Shown one piece after another: positions 1 to 6,471 of a stretch of 13,999 nt of DNA (its first letter is position 1; the number at the start of each line of letters is the position of its first letter). Location: the NCBI GenBank assembly GCA_030456405.1, contig JAKDNQ010000040.1, positions 1 to 13,999 on the forward strand, in the 5' to 3' direction. The notes beneath the pieces are model-generated. The model did not search any database, had not been told where the DNA came from, and saw nothing but the letters and a program-made list of their open reading frames with translations. The translations under genes and the position numbers were made by a program. The DNA is from Nitrospira sp. (GTDB lineage Bacteria; Nitrospirota; Nitrospiria; Nitrospirales; Nitrospiraceae).

Positions 1-134
1 GTCAGCTTGACGGAGTTGGCCAGCCGTGGACCCAAGTCCGGTAAAGGGGTCCGGTGAAACACCGACGTGACCTTATCGCATCCAGAGAGCTCACCGGCTA
101 TGATGAGCACAGAGAAGAGGGTAACCCATCGCAT
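1..134 (-). CDS. Lipoprotein, N-terminal part (runs off the left edge)
   Basis: An open frame begins at ATG 134-132 on the minus strand and has no stop before the window edge, giving 44 full codons. The N-terminus has a basic start (MRW), a hydrophobic stretch (VTLFSVLIIAG) and a lipobox, LSGC, with the cysteine at residue 19. This is a standard type II signal peptide, so the product is predicted to be a membrane-anchored lipoprotein exported by Sec. After the cysteine the sequence is polar (DKVTSVFHRTPLPDLGPRL). I see no good Shine-Dalgarno just upstream, so the exact start is open. The mature domain lies outside the window and its function cannot be named. Two short plus-strand frames end near the same place (TAA at 42-44 and TGA at 55-57) and are the alternative reading. 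Confidence 0.5.
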   Translation of the reverse strand, partial: MRWVTLFSVLIIAGELSGCDKVTSVFHRTPLPDLGPRLANSVKL

Positions 135-522
135 AGTGAGTCGTTGAGGTAAGCCTCTTGGGCGTCGTTCGATGACCATAGCCTTGGGGAAGCGGCCCGT
201 CGAGATTGGAATATAAGTCAGGCGCCGTACCGAGGAGTCGGACCGAATGTACCAGGGCGCGAGGGCTCAAATCCAGGAGAGGAAACGCCCCTATATCTCC
301 GGATTTGAAATCATGATTCCGTTTGTCTTCCTCATTCCCCTCGCGTATGTGCGAGGGGCAATCAACATTGAATGCTGCGACCTCGTGAATGTGCGAAATG
401 ATTATGTCAAAGACTCCAGGCCCCGTTAGTTTACCCAGAAACAAATGTATGACTACAAGACGCAGCTCTATCTTTTTTCGCAGGAACTTTTCCCCCAAAG
501 GTCCCCGACATCTTCTAACTCG
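135..522. other. Gap with no supported gene
   Basis: This is the space between the left-edge lipoprotein and the end of the solute-binding-like gene at 523. A 135-codon minus-strand frame (498-91) starts with TTG, overlaps the better-supported lipoprotein start in another frame, and has a composition unlike a folded protein. A 60-codon plus-strand frame (247-429) is its mirror. I accept neither. The only structure I see is a perfect 8-base-pair hairpin at 337-358. No clear T-run terminator follows the gene ending at 523. Confidence 0.5.
337..358. repeat. Perfect 8-bp inverted repeat (hairpin)
   Basis: CCCCTCGC (337-344), loop GTATGT (345-350) and GCGAGGGG (351-358) form a GC-rich perfect stem. 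No T-run follows on either strand, so it is not a canonical intrinsic terminator. It lies about 165 bases past the end of the minus-strand operon (stop at 523) and about 200 bases upstream of the lipoprotein start at 134. It could be a Rho-dependent or structural transcript end, or a protein-binding palindrome. Confidence 0.5.
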
Positions 523-1935
523 CTAATTTGAGCTCGATGAGCATGGTCTGGTTTGAAGATGTTGCGCCTTCTTTACTGTCTGTAGTGCTTGGAGTATGGT
601 TTGACAAAGCTCCTTATCTGTCATTGCGAAAGCATCACCTTCTATTTCCCTTCGCACACGGTTCAGCAATTCCGATTTCTCATTCGAATATAATTTGAAG
701 GTCTTAGCCTCATTGATCGCCTTCCACGTCTGTCTACTCATAAGAACCCATTGAATGTCCTTCTTGCTAAGCTTGTCCATTGCATCATAAATATTTTGAC
801 ATACTTCAAAGTTATATTCCCTCGCTTTCTCCTCTCTGAGCTTTTTCGATATGTGTTCATACACCGTCCCTGGGAATGTGCAGATTTTTTCGTTTGGCCC
901 TATCTCCTCAGCGTCGACCTTACTTGGGTTATTTGTGAGAAGCATCGGCACTGATTGATCGTACTCCAAGAAATAGATTCTTTTCTCTCTCCGATAGCTT
1001 GCACTTGAAATATTCCCAAACGCGATATCAAGCTCGCCAGCCTTCAGGGAATCAAGCAATTTCTCTTTGTTGTCAATGTCAGAATATCGTTTCACAACCG
1101 GCTTTAGGCCATCCTTACTAAATATTGAAGTAATAGGTTCAGCCGTAAGAACGGAGCAGAGTACCTCGGAGTCCATTTTTGACAGACCAGTAGAAGCTTC
1201 AACGCAGGAACCCTTGCCACTTGAGGATTTTCCCCCGATTTCCAATTGCTCCACGTTGTAGGCACCTATTACGATTTGGTTAGTCGCTTTAATACGATCG
1301 TACACGCTTGGATAGATTGTAAACACAGAAAATGGCCCCCAATTGCTTTCGGCACGCTGATTACCAGATGAATCTATGTCTGCTGGTATAACCCGCCATA
1401 GATACTTTCCCGGCTTGTCTAACTTCTCTAAAAACGTTATTGGGTACCATGCTGCATCCCCTGTAACTAGGGTCTTTTGGCTTTGCAGAGGAGTCTCAGC
1501 ATTTCTTATTTCAACGATGGAATACTGGTATGCGATATTGTTTTTTGGCCTGTACTCCCATTTCATTTTGGCGAACGGTCCAATTAATGACTGCTTGGTG
1601 TCGGGCTCCATCGACACAGGATTGTCGTCCAAGTGAGAGAGCACAACGGCAAGACGTTGTTTTTTTCTTTCCAGCTTTTCCTCATGAAGTCTACCCTGGG
1701 CGCTTAACTCGAGCCGAAGGTTCTCAAGATGCTTCTTCTCCTTCAAGATAAAACTCCACCCCAACGAGACAACCACAAAGATTAGCACCAGAGCTGCTAT
1801 GTAAGCAGGGTAGGACTTCAACCACCGTTTAACAGCCATTAGTTCGCGTCGCAGGGCATAAGCTAACACCAAGGCGGGTAGGTAGGTTCGGTTACACTTC
1901 ACCTTCTGTTTAAGTACTTTTATGACTTGACGCAT
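523..1935 (-). CDS. Membrane-anchored solute-binding-fold protein (paralogue 2)
   Basis: 470 residues, stop TAG at 525-523. A basic N-terminus is followed by one transmembrane helix (about 44-62), a charged coiled-coil-like stretch (about 64-98), an Fn3-like beta module (about 115-208, with Y-LWRV and NWGPFSVF) and a type-3 solute-binding (PBPb) fold (about 220-450). The last contains the family pattern ELDIAFGNISSASYRREKR, matching the 'D-x-x-x-G-x-I...R' core. Topology by charge is N-in, C-out, so the binding domain should face the periplasm. It shares order, spacing and helix position with the gene at 3455-1920 and is probably a tandem duplicate. Its ATG lies inside that gene (16-base overlap), with no clear Shine-Dalgarno, suggesting coupled translation. 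ATG 1839 is an alternative start; matching helix offsets in the two paralogues favour 1935. The ligand is unknown, and no permease or kinase domain is attached. Confidence 0.75.
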   Translation of the reverse strand: MRQVIKVLKQKVKCNRTYLPALVLAYALRRELMAVKRWLKSYPAYIAALVLIFVVVSLGWSFILKEKKHLENLRLELSAQGRLHEEKLERKKQRLAVVLSHLDDNPVSMEPDTKQSLIGPFAKMKWEYRPKNNIAYQYSIVEIRNAETPLQSQKTLVTGDAAWYPITFLEKLDKPGKYLWRVIPADIDSSGNQRAESNWGPFSVFTIYPSVYDRIKATNQIVIGAYNVEQLEIGGKSSSGKGSCVEASTGLSKMDSEVLCSVLTAEPITSIFSKDGLKPVVKRYSDIDNKEKLLDSLKAGELDIAFGNISSASYRREKRIYFLEYDQSVPMLLTNNPSKVDAEEIGPNEKICTFPGTVYEHISKKLREEKAREYNFEVCQNIYDAMDKLSKKDIQWVLMSRQTWKAINEAKTFKLYSNEKSELLNRVRREIEGDAFAMTDKELCQTILQALQTVKKAQHLQTRPCSSSSN

Positions 1936-3455
1936 GATTGTTCAGTACCCGGGAAGAATAGGTCAACAGCTCTAAGATAGAGGGAAACATTGAAAAAAGT
2001 TTCCCCCTCTTCACGATAGATCGTGTGAATTCGCCGTACGACCTTATTATACGGGTCCTGCTTATACTCCTTCTCAACTTGCTCGTTCAGCCTTTTACAC
2101 AGTGCCTCGCCTGCTGTCGCGATAGCATGCATGGCAGAATAACCTAGTTGGTCATCATAGAAATCCTTTAATTCGCCGTACAAGGTGCCGGCACTAACAA
2201 ATTCCTCCTGCCCAGTTGAAGTTGAACTTGATGCTAGGTGGTCAGGGCGTTCCCGTTCTGTAAAAATGAAGTGCACGCTACCGCTTCTGAGATCATCCAG
2301 AAGGGCATCCAGCGTCAATTCCTTTACGATCGCAAACTTTTTTGATTTCGCCAGGTGTGCAAGCGCACGATCACTGATGCTACCTAGCACAACTCCGATG
2401 GTATCTCCATCCCGTGGGGGCCGCGTTTCACTCTGTTTCGAAATAAATGTAGGTAACGCAGGGGCATACCCCTGCGTGAAGAATACCCCACGTTTTTCCC
2501 GATATTTTGCGCGAGTTATTTCCCCAATAGCATAATCAACCTCTCCCCTGAGTACTCCTTCGACAAGAGCTTCATATGTGGCATATCGAGAATAGCGTGT
2601 CGGTTTTATCTCAGATTTCTTCTCAAACTCCTCCTTAAACATCTTCTCAGCTAAATCGACAATCTTTTCCTCGATTGTTTTTAACTTCCTATCATCGACT
2701 ACCCCTACTCGAACCTCTTTCATAATCTTGATGCGTTGCTCAGATGATTTAAACACTGTAAAGATGAAATATTGGCTCCATTTCTCAAATATCGTTATGT
2801 CCCCATTGCCATTGATTTCCCCCCGAGCAACGCGCCAGGCGTATGTACCTGCGTCTTTGATCTCTACTATGTGCCTATCCATTCCGGGCAGCGTCCAGTG
2901 ATAATTTTTCTCACTGTCCGGCTTCTCCCTATCCCGCGTATCTTCGTCCAGCTTATCCTCGTCCAGCTTATCCGTATGACAACGCGATTCTTCCGAAGAA
3001 CCTTGCTCTGAAATCTTTGCGAAGCAAACAAGCTGCACAATGTATCTGTGTCGGTGCTCCCTATCACGATCCGCCCACTCTAGTTCGAGAGTCGTTTCTC
3101 CTGTCGATTTTAGCAATAGTGTTTGTCCGTTCTCCGGAAAGATTGGAAGAGGGCTTCTGACGCTATCTGGAATCCGACTCTTTATCTCAGTCTGTATCTT
3201 GCTCAGGCTGTCCTCGTATTTGGCACGATCTTCTGATAACTGCTTTGTCAGGGCATCTGTTTCAAAATGGTAGGTCGTCACGATGACGGCAACAATGGCA
3301 GCTACTAAGCTGGAGAGAGTAATAAACGGTCCAACGCCGGACTGAGTAACCAGTTGATCAAACCAGGCAAACAGTTTCCCCAGAACCCATCGCCTTTTCT
3401 TTCGTTGCTTTCGTTGCTTGACCTTCTTATCGTGCTGGGCGTTGGCTAGCTCCAT
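1920..3455 (-). CDS. Membrane-anchored solute-binding-fold protein (paralogue 1)
   Basis: 511 residues, stop TAA at 1922-1920. ATG 3455-3453 is preceded by TAAGGA with 7 bases of spacing, a good ribosome binding site. Order of parts: very basic cytoplasmic tail (KQRKQRKKRR, about 13-22), one transmembrane helix (about 43-61), coiled-coil-like segment (about 64-95), Fn3-like module (about 104-235, with TYAWRV and WSQYFIFTV) carrying a charged insertion, then a PBPb/SBP type-3 fold (about 247-500) with VGVVDD, EVDYAIGEITRAKYREKRG and FFTQGY. The Arg in the last stretch aligns with the position that binds the ligand carboxylate in amino-acid binding proteins; that is family knowledge, not tested here. 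It starts 10 bases before the hydrolase gene ends and overlaps its own paralogue by 16 bases. A role in periplasmic sensing or scaffolding with the hydrolase is inference. Confidence 0.75.
   Translation of the reverse strand: MELANAQHDKKVKQRKQRKKRRWVLGKLFAWFDQLVTQSGVGPFITLSSLVAAIVAVIVTTYHFETDALTKQLSEDRAKYEDSLSKIQTEIKSRIPDSVRSPLPIFPENGQTLLLKSTGETTLELEWADRDREHRHRYIVQLVCFAKISEQGSSEESRCHTDKLDEDKLDEDTRDREKPDSEKNYHWTLPGMDRHIVEIKDAGTYAWRVARGEINGNGDITIFEKWSQYFIFTVFKSSEQRIKIMKEVRVGVVDDRKLKTIEEKIVDLAEKMFKEEFEKKSEIKPTRYSRYATYEALVEGVLRGEVDYAIGEITRAKYREKRGVFFTQGYAPALPTFISKQSETRPPRDGDTIGVVLGSISDRALAHLAKSKKFAIVKELTLDALLDDLRSGSVHFIFTERERPDHLASSSTSTGQEEFVSAGTLYGELKDFYDDQLGYSAMHAIATAGEALCKRLNEQVEKEYKQDPYNKVVRRIHTIYREEGETFFNVSLYLRAVDLFFPGTEQSCVKS
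2944..2973. repeat. Perfect 15-bp tandem duplication inside a CDS
   Basis: TCGTCCAGCTTATCC occurs twice head to tail. On the coding (minus) strand it encodes the repeated DKLDE in the charged insertion of the solute-binding-fold protein's Fn3-like region. The unit keeps frame, so copy-number change would lengthen or shorten the loop without breaking the protein. Confidence 0.9.
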
Positions 3456-4969
3456 GCGCGAGTCCTTACAATTAATCCGTCACAGCAGAAGTAGTCTTGC
3501 GAATCCTCTGGAAACGGGAAGTGAAATGTTCCTGACCCATTGGTAATGTGCGTTTCCTGCGCTGTCGGTGCAGCATCTTCATTGCTTTGTTCGCCCCACC
3601 GATATCGAATGCCGTTGAGGTTGAGGTCGACAGGGATCCCGAGATGGAGCCGATCGTTTAAGATGGCTTCTCCCTCGAATCGCGAGGCACGGACAATATT
3701 CTTGTGGGTATAGTGAGGAACGACTTTGACCTGAATCGCTGCCCTCAGATAGTTATCCACACGGTGAGCCAAGGTCTTAGGCTTTCTCAGAAACCCTGTA
3801 AAGAGATGCGTCTCTTTACCGGATTCCTCCTGAACATACTTCCCGCCGGCCCCACGACGCATACGAACAATGATGGAGCTATTGTCAACGTCACGCCGAG
3901 TATTGAGATAGGTTGGTAAGCCACGAATGGCGACATCCACGTTGATTTCTAGAAACTCAATTGCTTCGCCTCGGTTGAGGTTGGGCAAGTCTCTTTCAAC
4001 TGTAATCGATTCCAAGCTCACCTCAAACCGAATATCACCGAACAAGAAGCGGACCAGGTTTTGATAGCCTTCTTCACTATTAACGAGTCCGAACGGGCCG
4101 GAATGCGCTCGATGCACGTAGGCGCGAGCAGAATTCTGAATGTACGCGCTTTCAATGGCGACAAGACCGTCACTAGCCGGTCCTACGGCGTGTTTCGAGA
4201 CCCAAATCACATAGTCCTTGTAGTTGGTCCCCACAAGGCAAAAGATCCTATCTTCGCTCATATCTTTCCGCGCCGCCCTAAATTCATGCAGTTCTTGGTT
4301 CTTTTTGAGAGATAGGAATCGTTGCATAGTCTCTGTGCCGAAGGTATCGGACCCCTGAAATCCGATGAGGTCCCGGATGTCCTCAGCCCACCCGAGCCCA
4401 TGTCGGAAAACGATGCCCTTGTGAGGGGTGCCATAGGTAAACAACGCATTGACTTGTGTGGGGGGATAGGATTTCAAGCTGCTACGGTTAAACAGCGATC
4501 GGTTTTGTAGGTAGCAGCGGGCAACCAGACCACCCATGCTATGGGCGACAAGGTTGACCTTGAACTCCTTCGGCGCCCCACACGCAAGGCGAATCTTGTG
4601 CAGAAAAACTGCAAGCTTTTCAGCATAGTCTTCAACTTCAGGGCGCTTGTTAGCGCCGAGAAGGTGAGACTCGGGATCATAGAAACGGAATATCCAAAGC
4701 GTTTCACGCCACTTGCCAGCTGGTACGGAACTCGGTAGCGGTTCGTTTGTCGAGGAGACGTAGCGATTGAAGGTATTCACATACCCTTCTTCTTCAATCA
4801 GCCGAACGAGCGGACTCTCAAAAATGTGCATATTGGGGCGGGCATCAGATCCTAATTTATATTGGGTAGATCCCAGCTCAAATCCGTAGAAGGGAGAGTT
4901 AAACGTCGACTCGACTTCCCCTTGAGTCATTGCATAGCCTCGGATATATACGATGGGATATTTCTCCAC
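3446..4969 (-). CDS. Alpha/beta-hydrolase, lipase/esterase type
   Basis: Predicted serine hydrolase of the lipase/PGAP1-like alpha/beta fold, with about 507 residues from GTG 4969. Residue numbers here count from that GTG. The core opens with KYPIVYIRGYAMTQGEVE (about 3-20). The nucleophile elbow VAHSMGG carries Ser at about 144, then YGTPHKGI (about 179-186), SDGLV with the likely acid Asp at about 267, and VHRAHSG with the likely catalytic His at about 286 or 289. The last ~190 residues form a beta-rich domain I do not recognise. There is no signal peptide, so it is cytosolic unless partnered. I prefer GTG 4969 because it has GGAAGG 9 bases upstream and its first residues adjoin the conserved core; an in-frame ATG at 5059 would add 30 low-complexity residues with no ribosome binding site. 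It overlaps the next gene by 10 bases. The substrate (lipid, ester or peptide-linked) cannot be told. Confidence 0.8.
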   Translation of the reverse strand: MEKYPIVYIRGYAMTQGEVESTFNSPFYGFELGSTQYKLGSDARPNMHIFESPLVRLIEEEGYVNTFNRYVSSTNEPLPSSVPAGKWRETLWIFRFYDPESHLLGANKRPEVEDYAEKLAVFLHKIRLACGAPKEFKVNLVAHSMGGLVARCYLQNRSLFNRSSLKSYPPTQVNALFTYGTPHKGIVFRHGLGWAEDIRDLIGFQGSDTFGTETMQRFLSLKKNQELHEFRAARKDMSEDRIFCLVGTNYKDYVIWVSKHAVGPASDGLVAIESAYIQNSARAYVHRAHSGPFGLVNSEEGYQNLVRFLFGDIRFEVSLESITVERDLPNLNRGEAIEFLEINVDVAIRGLPTYLNTRRDVDNSSIIVRMRRGAGGKYVQEESGKETHLFTGFLRKPKTLAHRVDNYLRAAIQVKVVPHYTHKNIVRASRFEGEAILNDRLHLGIPVDLNLNGIRYRWGEQSNEDAAPTAQETHITNGSGTFHFPFPEDSQDYFCCDGLIVRTRAWS

Positions 4970-5112
4970 TAGAATACGCCTTCCATAAATCCGCCTGCAG
5001 GTTCCGGATACGACTGCATCCCTGCTGTGCATTGCCGTTGCAGCCGCAGCGCGTACCATGTCCCGAGCAGGATCACTGACACATAGATACAGTTGAATAG
5101 ATTACCGGCCAT
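4969..5112 (-). CDS. 47-residue single-helix membrane peptide, coupled to the hydrolase
   Basis: ATG 5112-5110 is preceded by AGAGGA with 9 bases of spacing. The frame encodes 47 residues: one hydrophobic helix (about 5-22, LFNCIYVSVILLGTWYAL), then RLQRQ and a polar tail rich in G, P and E. The positive charge behind the helix suggests C-terminus in the cytosol. The stop TAG (4971-4969) shares its G with the hydrolase start as TAGTG, and the hydrolase ribosome binding site lies inside the last codons. This arrangement is typical of termination-reinitiation and is the main reason to believe in the peptide. It could anchor, chaperone or restrain the hydrolase at the membrane; that is inference. 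The alternative is that the short frame is chance and only the hydrolase is translated. Confidence 0.45.
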   Translation of the reverse strand: MAGNLFNCIYVSVILLGTWYALRLQRQCTAGMQSYPEPAGGFMEGVF

Positions 5113-5639
5113 GTCGTAAAATCCTCTGCTACCGCCGAATCGGGTACTGATCGCGCAACGCCCGCATGACCTCCTTGAAGTCGTCGCCGTCCGGCGCTGG
5201 AGCTGAGCCAGAACTCCTCGCAGCAAGAACCTTTTACGTCGGCCTGGCGGATGGAAGTTACGTCGCTCCCAATCGCTTTCTCAACCTGAGCAATGACTGT
5301 GCCAGCGGGGAGTAACTCCGCCTGTATGCCTGTTCGTTCGTAAAGTTGTTATTTAGCGAAGCACTGGAACAGTTTTTCGTGAAGCGGAGCAACCGATAAC
5401 GAGAGAAGCCTGTCATGCAATAGTATCCATTCAGATACGACAGGTATCTGTATAGATACCATATGTAAGAGCGGTTAGGGAATGATCCAGGAATGACTGG
5501 TCGTCACGAAATATGTAATTGCGGGATACCGGAACCGTATATTCACAACCCTGATTCATTCGAAATCATCCTCGGCAGCGATTGTGCATACATAATGGTG
5601 AGGGGTGATCGGTTTTCCGCATAACAAGGGGACGCGGGC
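5113..5639. other. Intergenic stretch with protein-like relics and a half-site cluster
   Basis: No complete gene is supported. On the minus strand a start-less frame ending near 5190 reads QVEKAIGSDVTSIRQADVK then CCEEFWLSS, and a neighbouring minus frame continues as SAPAPDGDDFKEVMRALRDQ, ending at TAG 5126-5124. Together they look like the C-terminal end of a gene broken by a frameshift. The plus strand over 5166-5318 also has a protein-like 50-codon frame (ending FLNLSNDCASGE), so the true strand is undecided. The repeat cluster at 5432-5460 is listed separately. I see no promoter with confidence. Confidence 0.35.
5432..5460. promoter_or_regulatory. Three alternating AGATAC/GTATCT half-sites (possible operator)
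   Basis: CAGATAC (5432-5438), GTATCTG (5444-5450) and AGATACC (5454-5460) alternate in orientation. They make two overlapping perfect inverted repeats: 7-bp arms with a 5-base spacer, then GGTATCT-GTAT-AGATACC with a 4-base loop. Such clustered half-sites are typical of dimeric repressor sites. They lie between the minus-strand hydrolase unit and the plus-strand lectin-like ORF, so they could control either. No regulator gene of matching type is visible in the window. Confidence 0.4.
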
Positions 5640-5966
5640 ATGTGGGGTTATGCGGATCGACCCACACATTGTTCTGCTCCACAGCATATATCGACATTTG
5701 CGACGACGGCTGTGCGTCTACGCAAACATTGGAGATTCGATCAGCTGATCAATATTGAAAGTGGGACGCCAACAGCCGGCCCAATCGGGACGGGGCGGCT
5801 GAGTGCCCGTTGGACGCTGGAACCGATTCCAAACTCAGGCCTCTACCGTTTCAGAAATGTCTGGATGTCGGAGCAATGCCTCCACATTGAAAGCGGCACT
5901 CTCATAGCGGGCCCAATGCACCAAGGCGGGTGGAGCGCAATGTGGACAATTGAGCCTGTTACGTGA
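5640..5966 (+). CDS. Small two-repeat protein, ricin/beta-trefoil lectin-like
   Basis: 108 residues, ATG 5640, stop TGA at 5964-5966. The first in-frame ATG follows an in-frame TAA and has GGGG 8 bases upstream. Two gapless repeats with a period of 44 residues are visible: R-L-R-K-H-W at 26-31 and R-F-R-N-V-W at 70-75; IESGT at 39-43 and 83-87; SARWTLEP at 55-62 and SAMWTIEP at 99-106. The pattern of a YR-x-x-N-like strand, a 'LxIESG' strand and a closing 'SAxW-x-IEP' resembles the QxW-type repeats of ricin B-like beta-trefoil domains, which usually have three units. Here only two remain and the first 24 residues match neither, so the gene may be truncated at its 5' end. No signal peptide is seen. 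Carbohydrate binding is inference. The neighbourhood holds a transposase relic, so this may be mobile or decaying DNA. Confidence 0.5.
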   Translation: MWGYADRPTHCSAPQHISTFATTAVRLRKHWRFDQLINIESGTPTAGPIGTGRLSARWTLEPIPNSGLYRFRNVWMSEQCLHIESGTLIAGPMHQGGWSAMWTIEPVT

Positions 5967-6002
5967 TCGAGTGAGAAGCCACCACATTGCGAAGCAGCTT
6001 GG

Positions 6003-6033
6003 CGGGCACGCCAGGCTGCAGCTGGCGTGCCCG
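6003..6033. repeat. 12-bp perfect inverted repeat after the lectin-like ORF
   Basis: CGGGCACGCCAG (6003-6014), spacer GCTGCAG, CTGGCGTGCCCG (6022-6033). The hairpin is very stable and begins 37 bases after the lectin-like stop codon. It lacks a following T-run, so it may stall or stabilise a transcript rather than act as a classic intrinsic terminator. It might also mark the edge of the mobile-element remnant that follows. Confidence 0.55.
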
Positions 6034-6136
6034 GGATGTGGTGTCGTACGATCAGAACACATGGGGCGGTGCCCAGCGTTCCCACGGTCGATTTTCGTTG
6101 CGAACGACTTCGATACATTACATTCCACAGGACGAC

Positions 6137-6280
6137 TCGATCAGTACTGCGTTCGTGGAGTCGACCACCACTCAAGTCGTCAGTAAACGCTTCGTCCAGA
6201 GACAGCAAATGCAATGGACGCCCAAAGGGGCGCATTTATTTCTTCAGACACGAACTTGGTTTTTAAAGATTCCCAAATAG
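6137..6280 (+). pseudogene. Transposase C-terminal relic
   Basis: The plus frame ending at TAG 6278-6280 reads STAFVESTTTQVVSKRFVQR then QQMQWTPKGAHLFLQTRT. From memory this matches the C-terminal end of a widespread transposase group, whose tail reads much like 'VESTVNQVVSKR...QQMQWTP-GAHLLLQ-RTRVLN'. I cannot name the IS family with certainty. Only about 48 codons are recognisable; the preceding residues of the same open frame (from about 5987) do not look like the rest of such an enzyme, and the tail after QTRT diverges and stops early. The element is therefore a fragment with no transposition ability. I found no terminal inverted repeats around it. Confidence 0.5.
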
Positions 6281-6471
6281 GGGTCGCGTCTTGGAATCAC
6301 CGATTTATCTTGTTGCTGTCCCGCTTCATGATGCCCCGTCCGTCTGTCCGGTAGGGTATTCAGGCTCATCTCGCCACCTGTTTTCGCACCCCGCCGTGCC
6401 TGCTCATTCGAGTTCGCCCGCGGATCGTCAAGGTAGATGTGAATGGCCCGGGCAGGCTGAGAGGAGCTTGG
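6281..6471. other. Short gap, nothing supported
   Basis: This is the stretch between the transposase relic and the end of the toxin gene. Short frames on both strands (for example 6291-6497 plus, 6554-6366 minus) show no recognisable domain and overlap the toxin. No clear terminator for the toxin operon is seen. Confidence 0.4.

Noticed and set aside
247..429. 60-codon plus-strand open frame
   Set aside because: It is a mirror of the frame above, with no ribosome binding site or recognisable content.
91..498. 135-codon minus-strand open frame
   Set aside because: It needs a TTG start, conflicts with the clearer lipoprotein start at 134, and shows no domain or signal.
4970..5059. 30-residue N-terminal extension of the hydrolase to ATG 5059
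   Set aside because: Low-complexity residues, no ribosome binding site, and a better GTG start with GGAAGG at 4969.
6213..6245. AATG-CGCCC-AAAG-GGGCG-CATT hairpin followed by T-rich bases, like a terminator
   Set aside because: It lies inside the transposase relic frame, encoding QWTPKGAHLF, so the pattern is explained by coding sequence.
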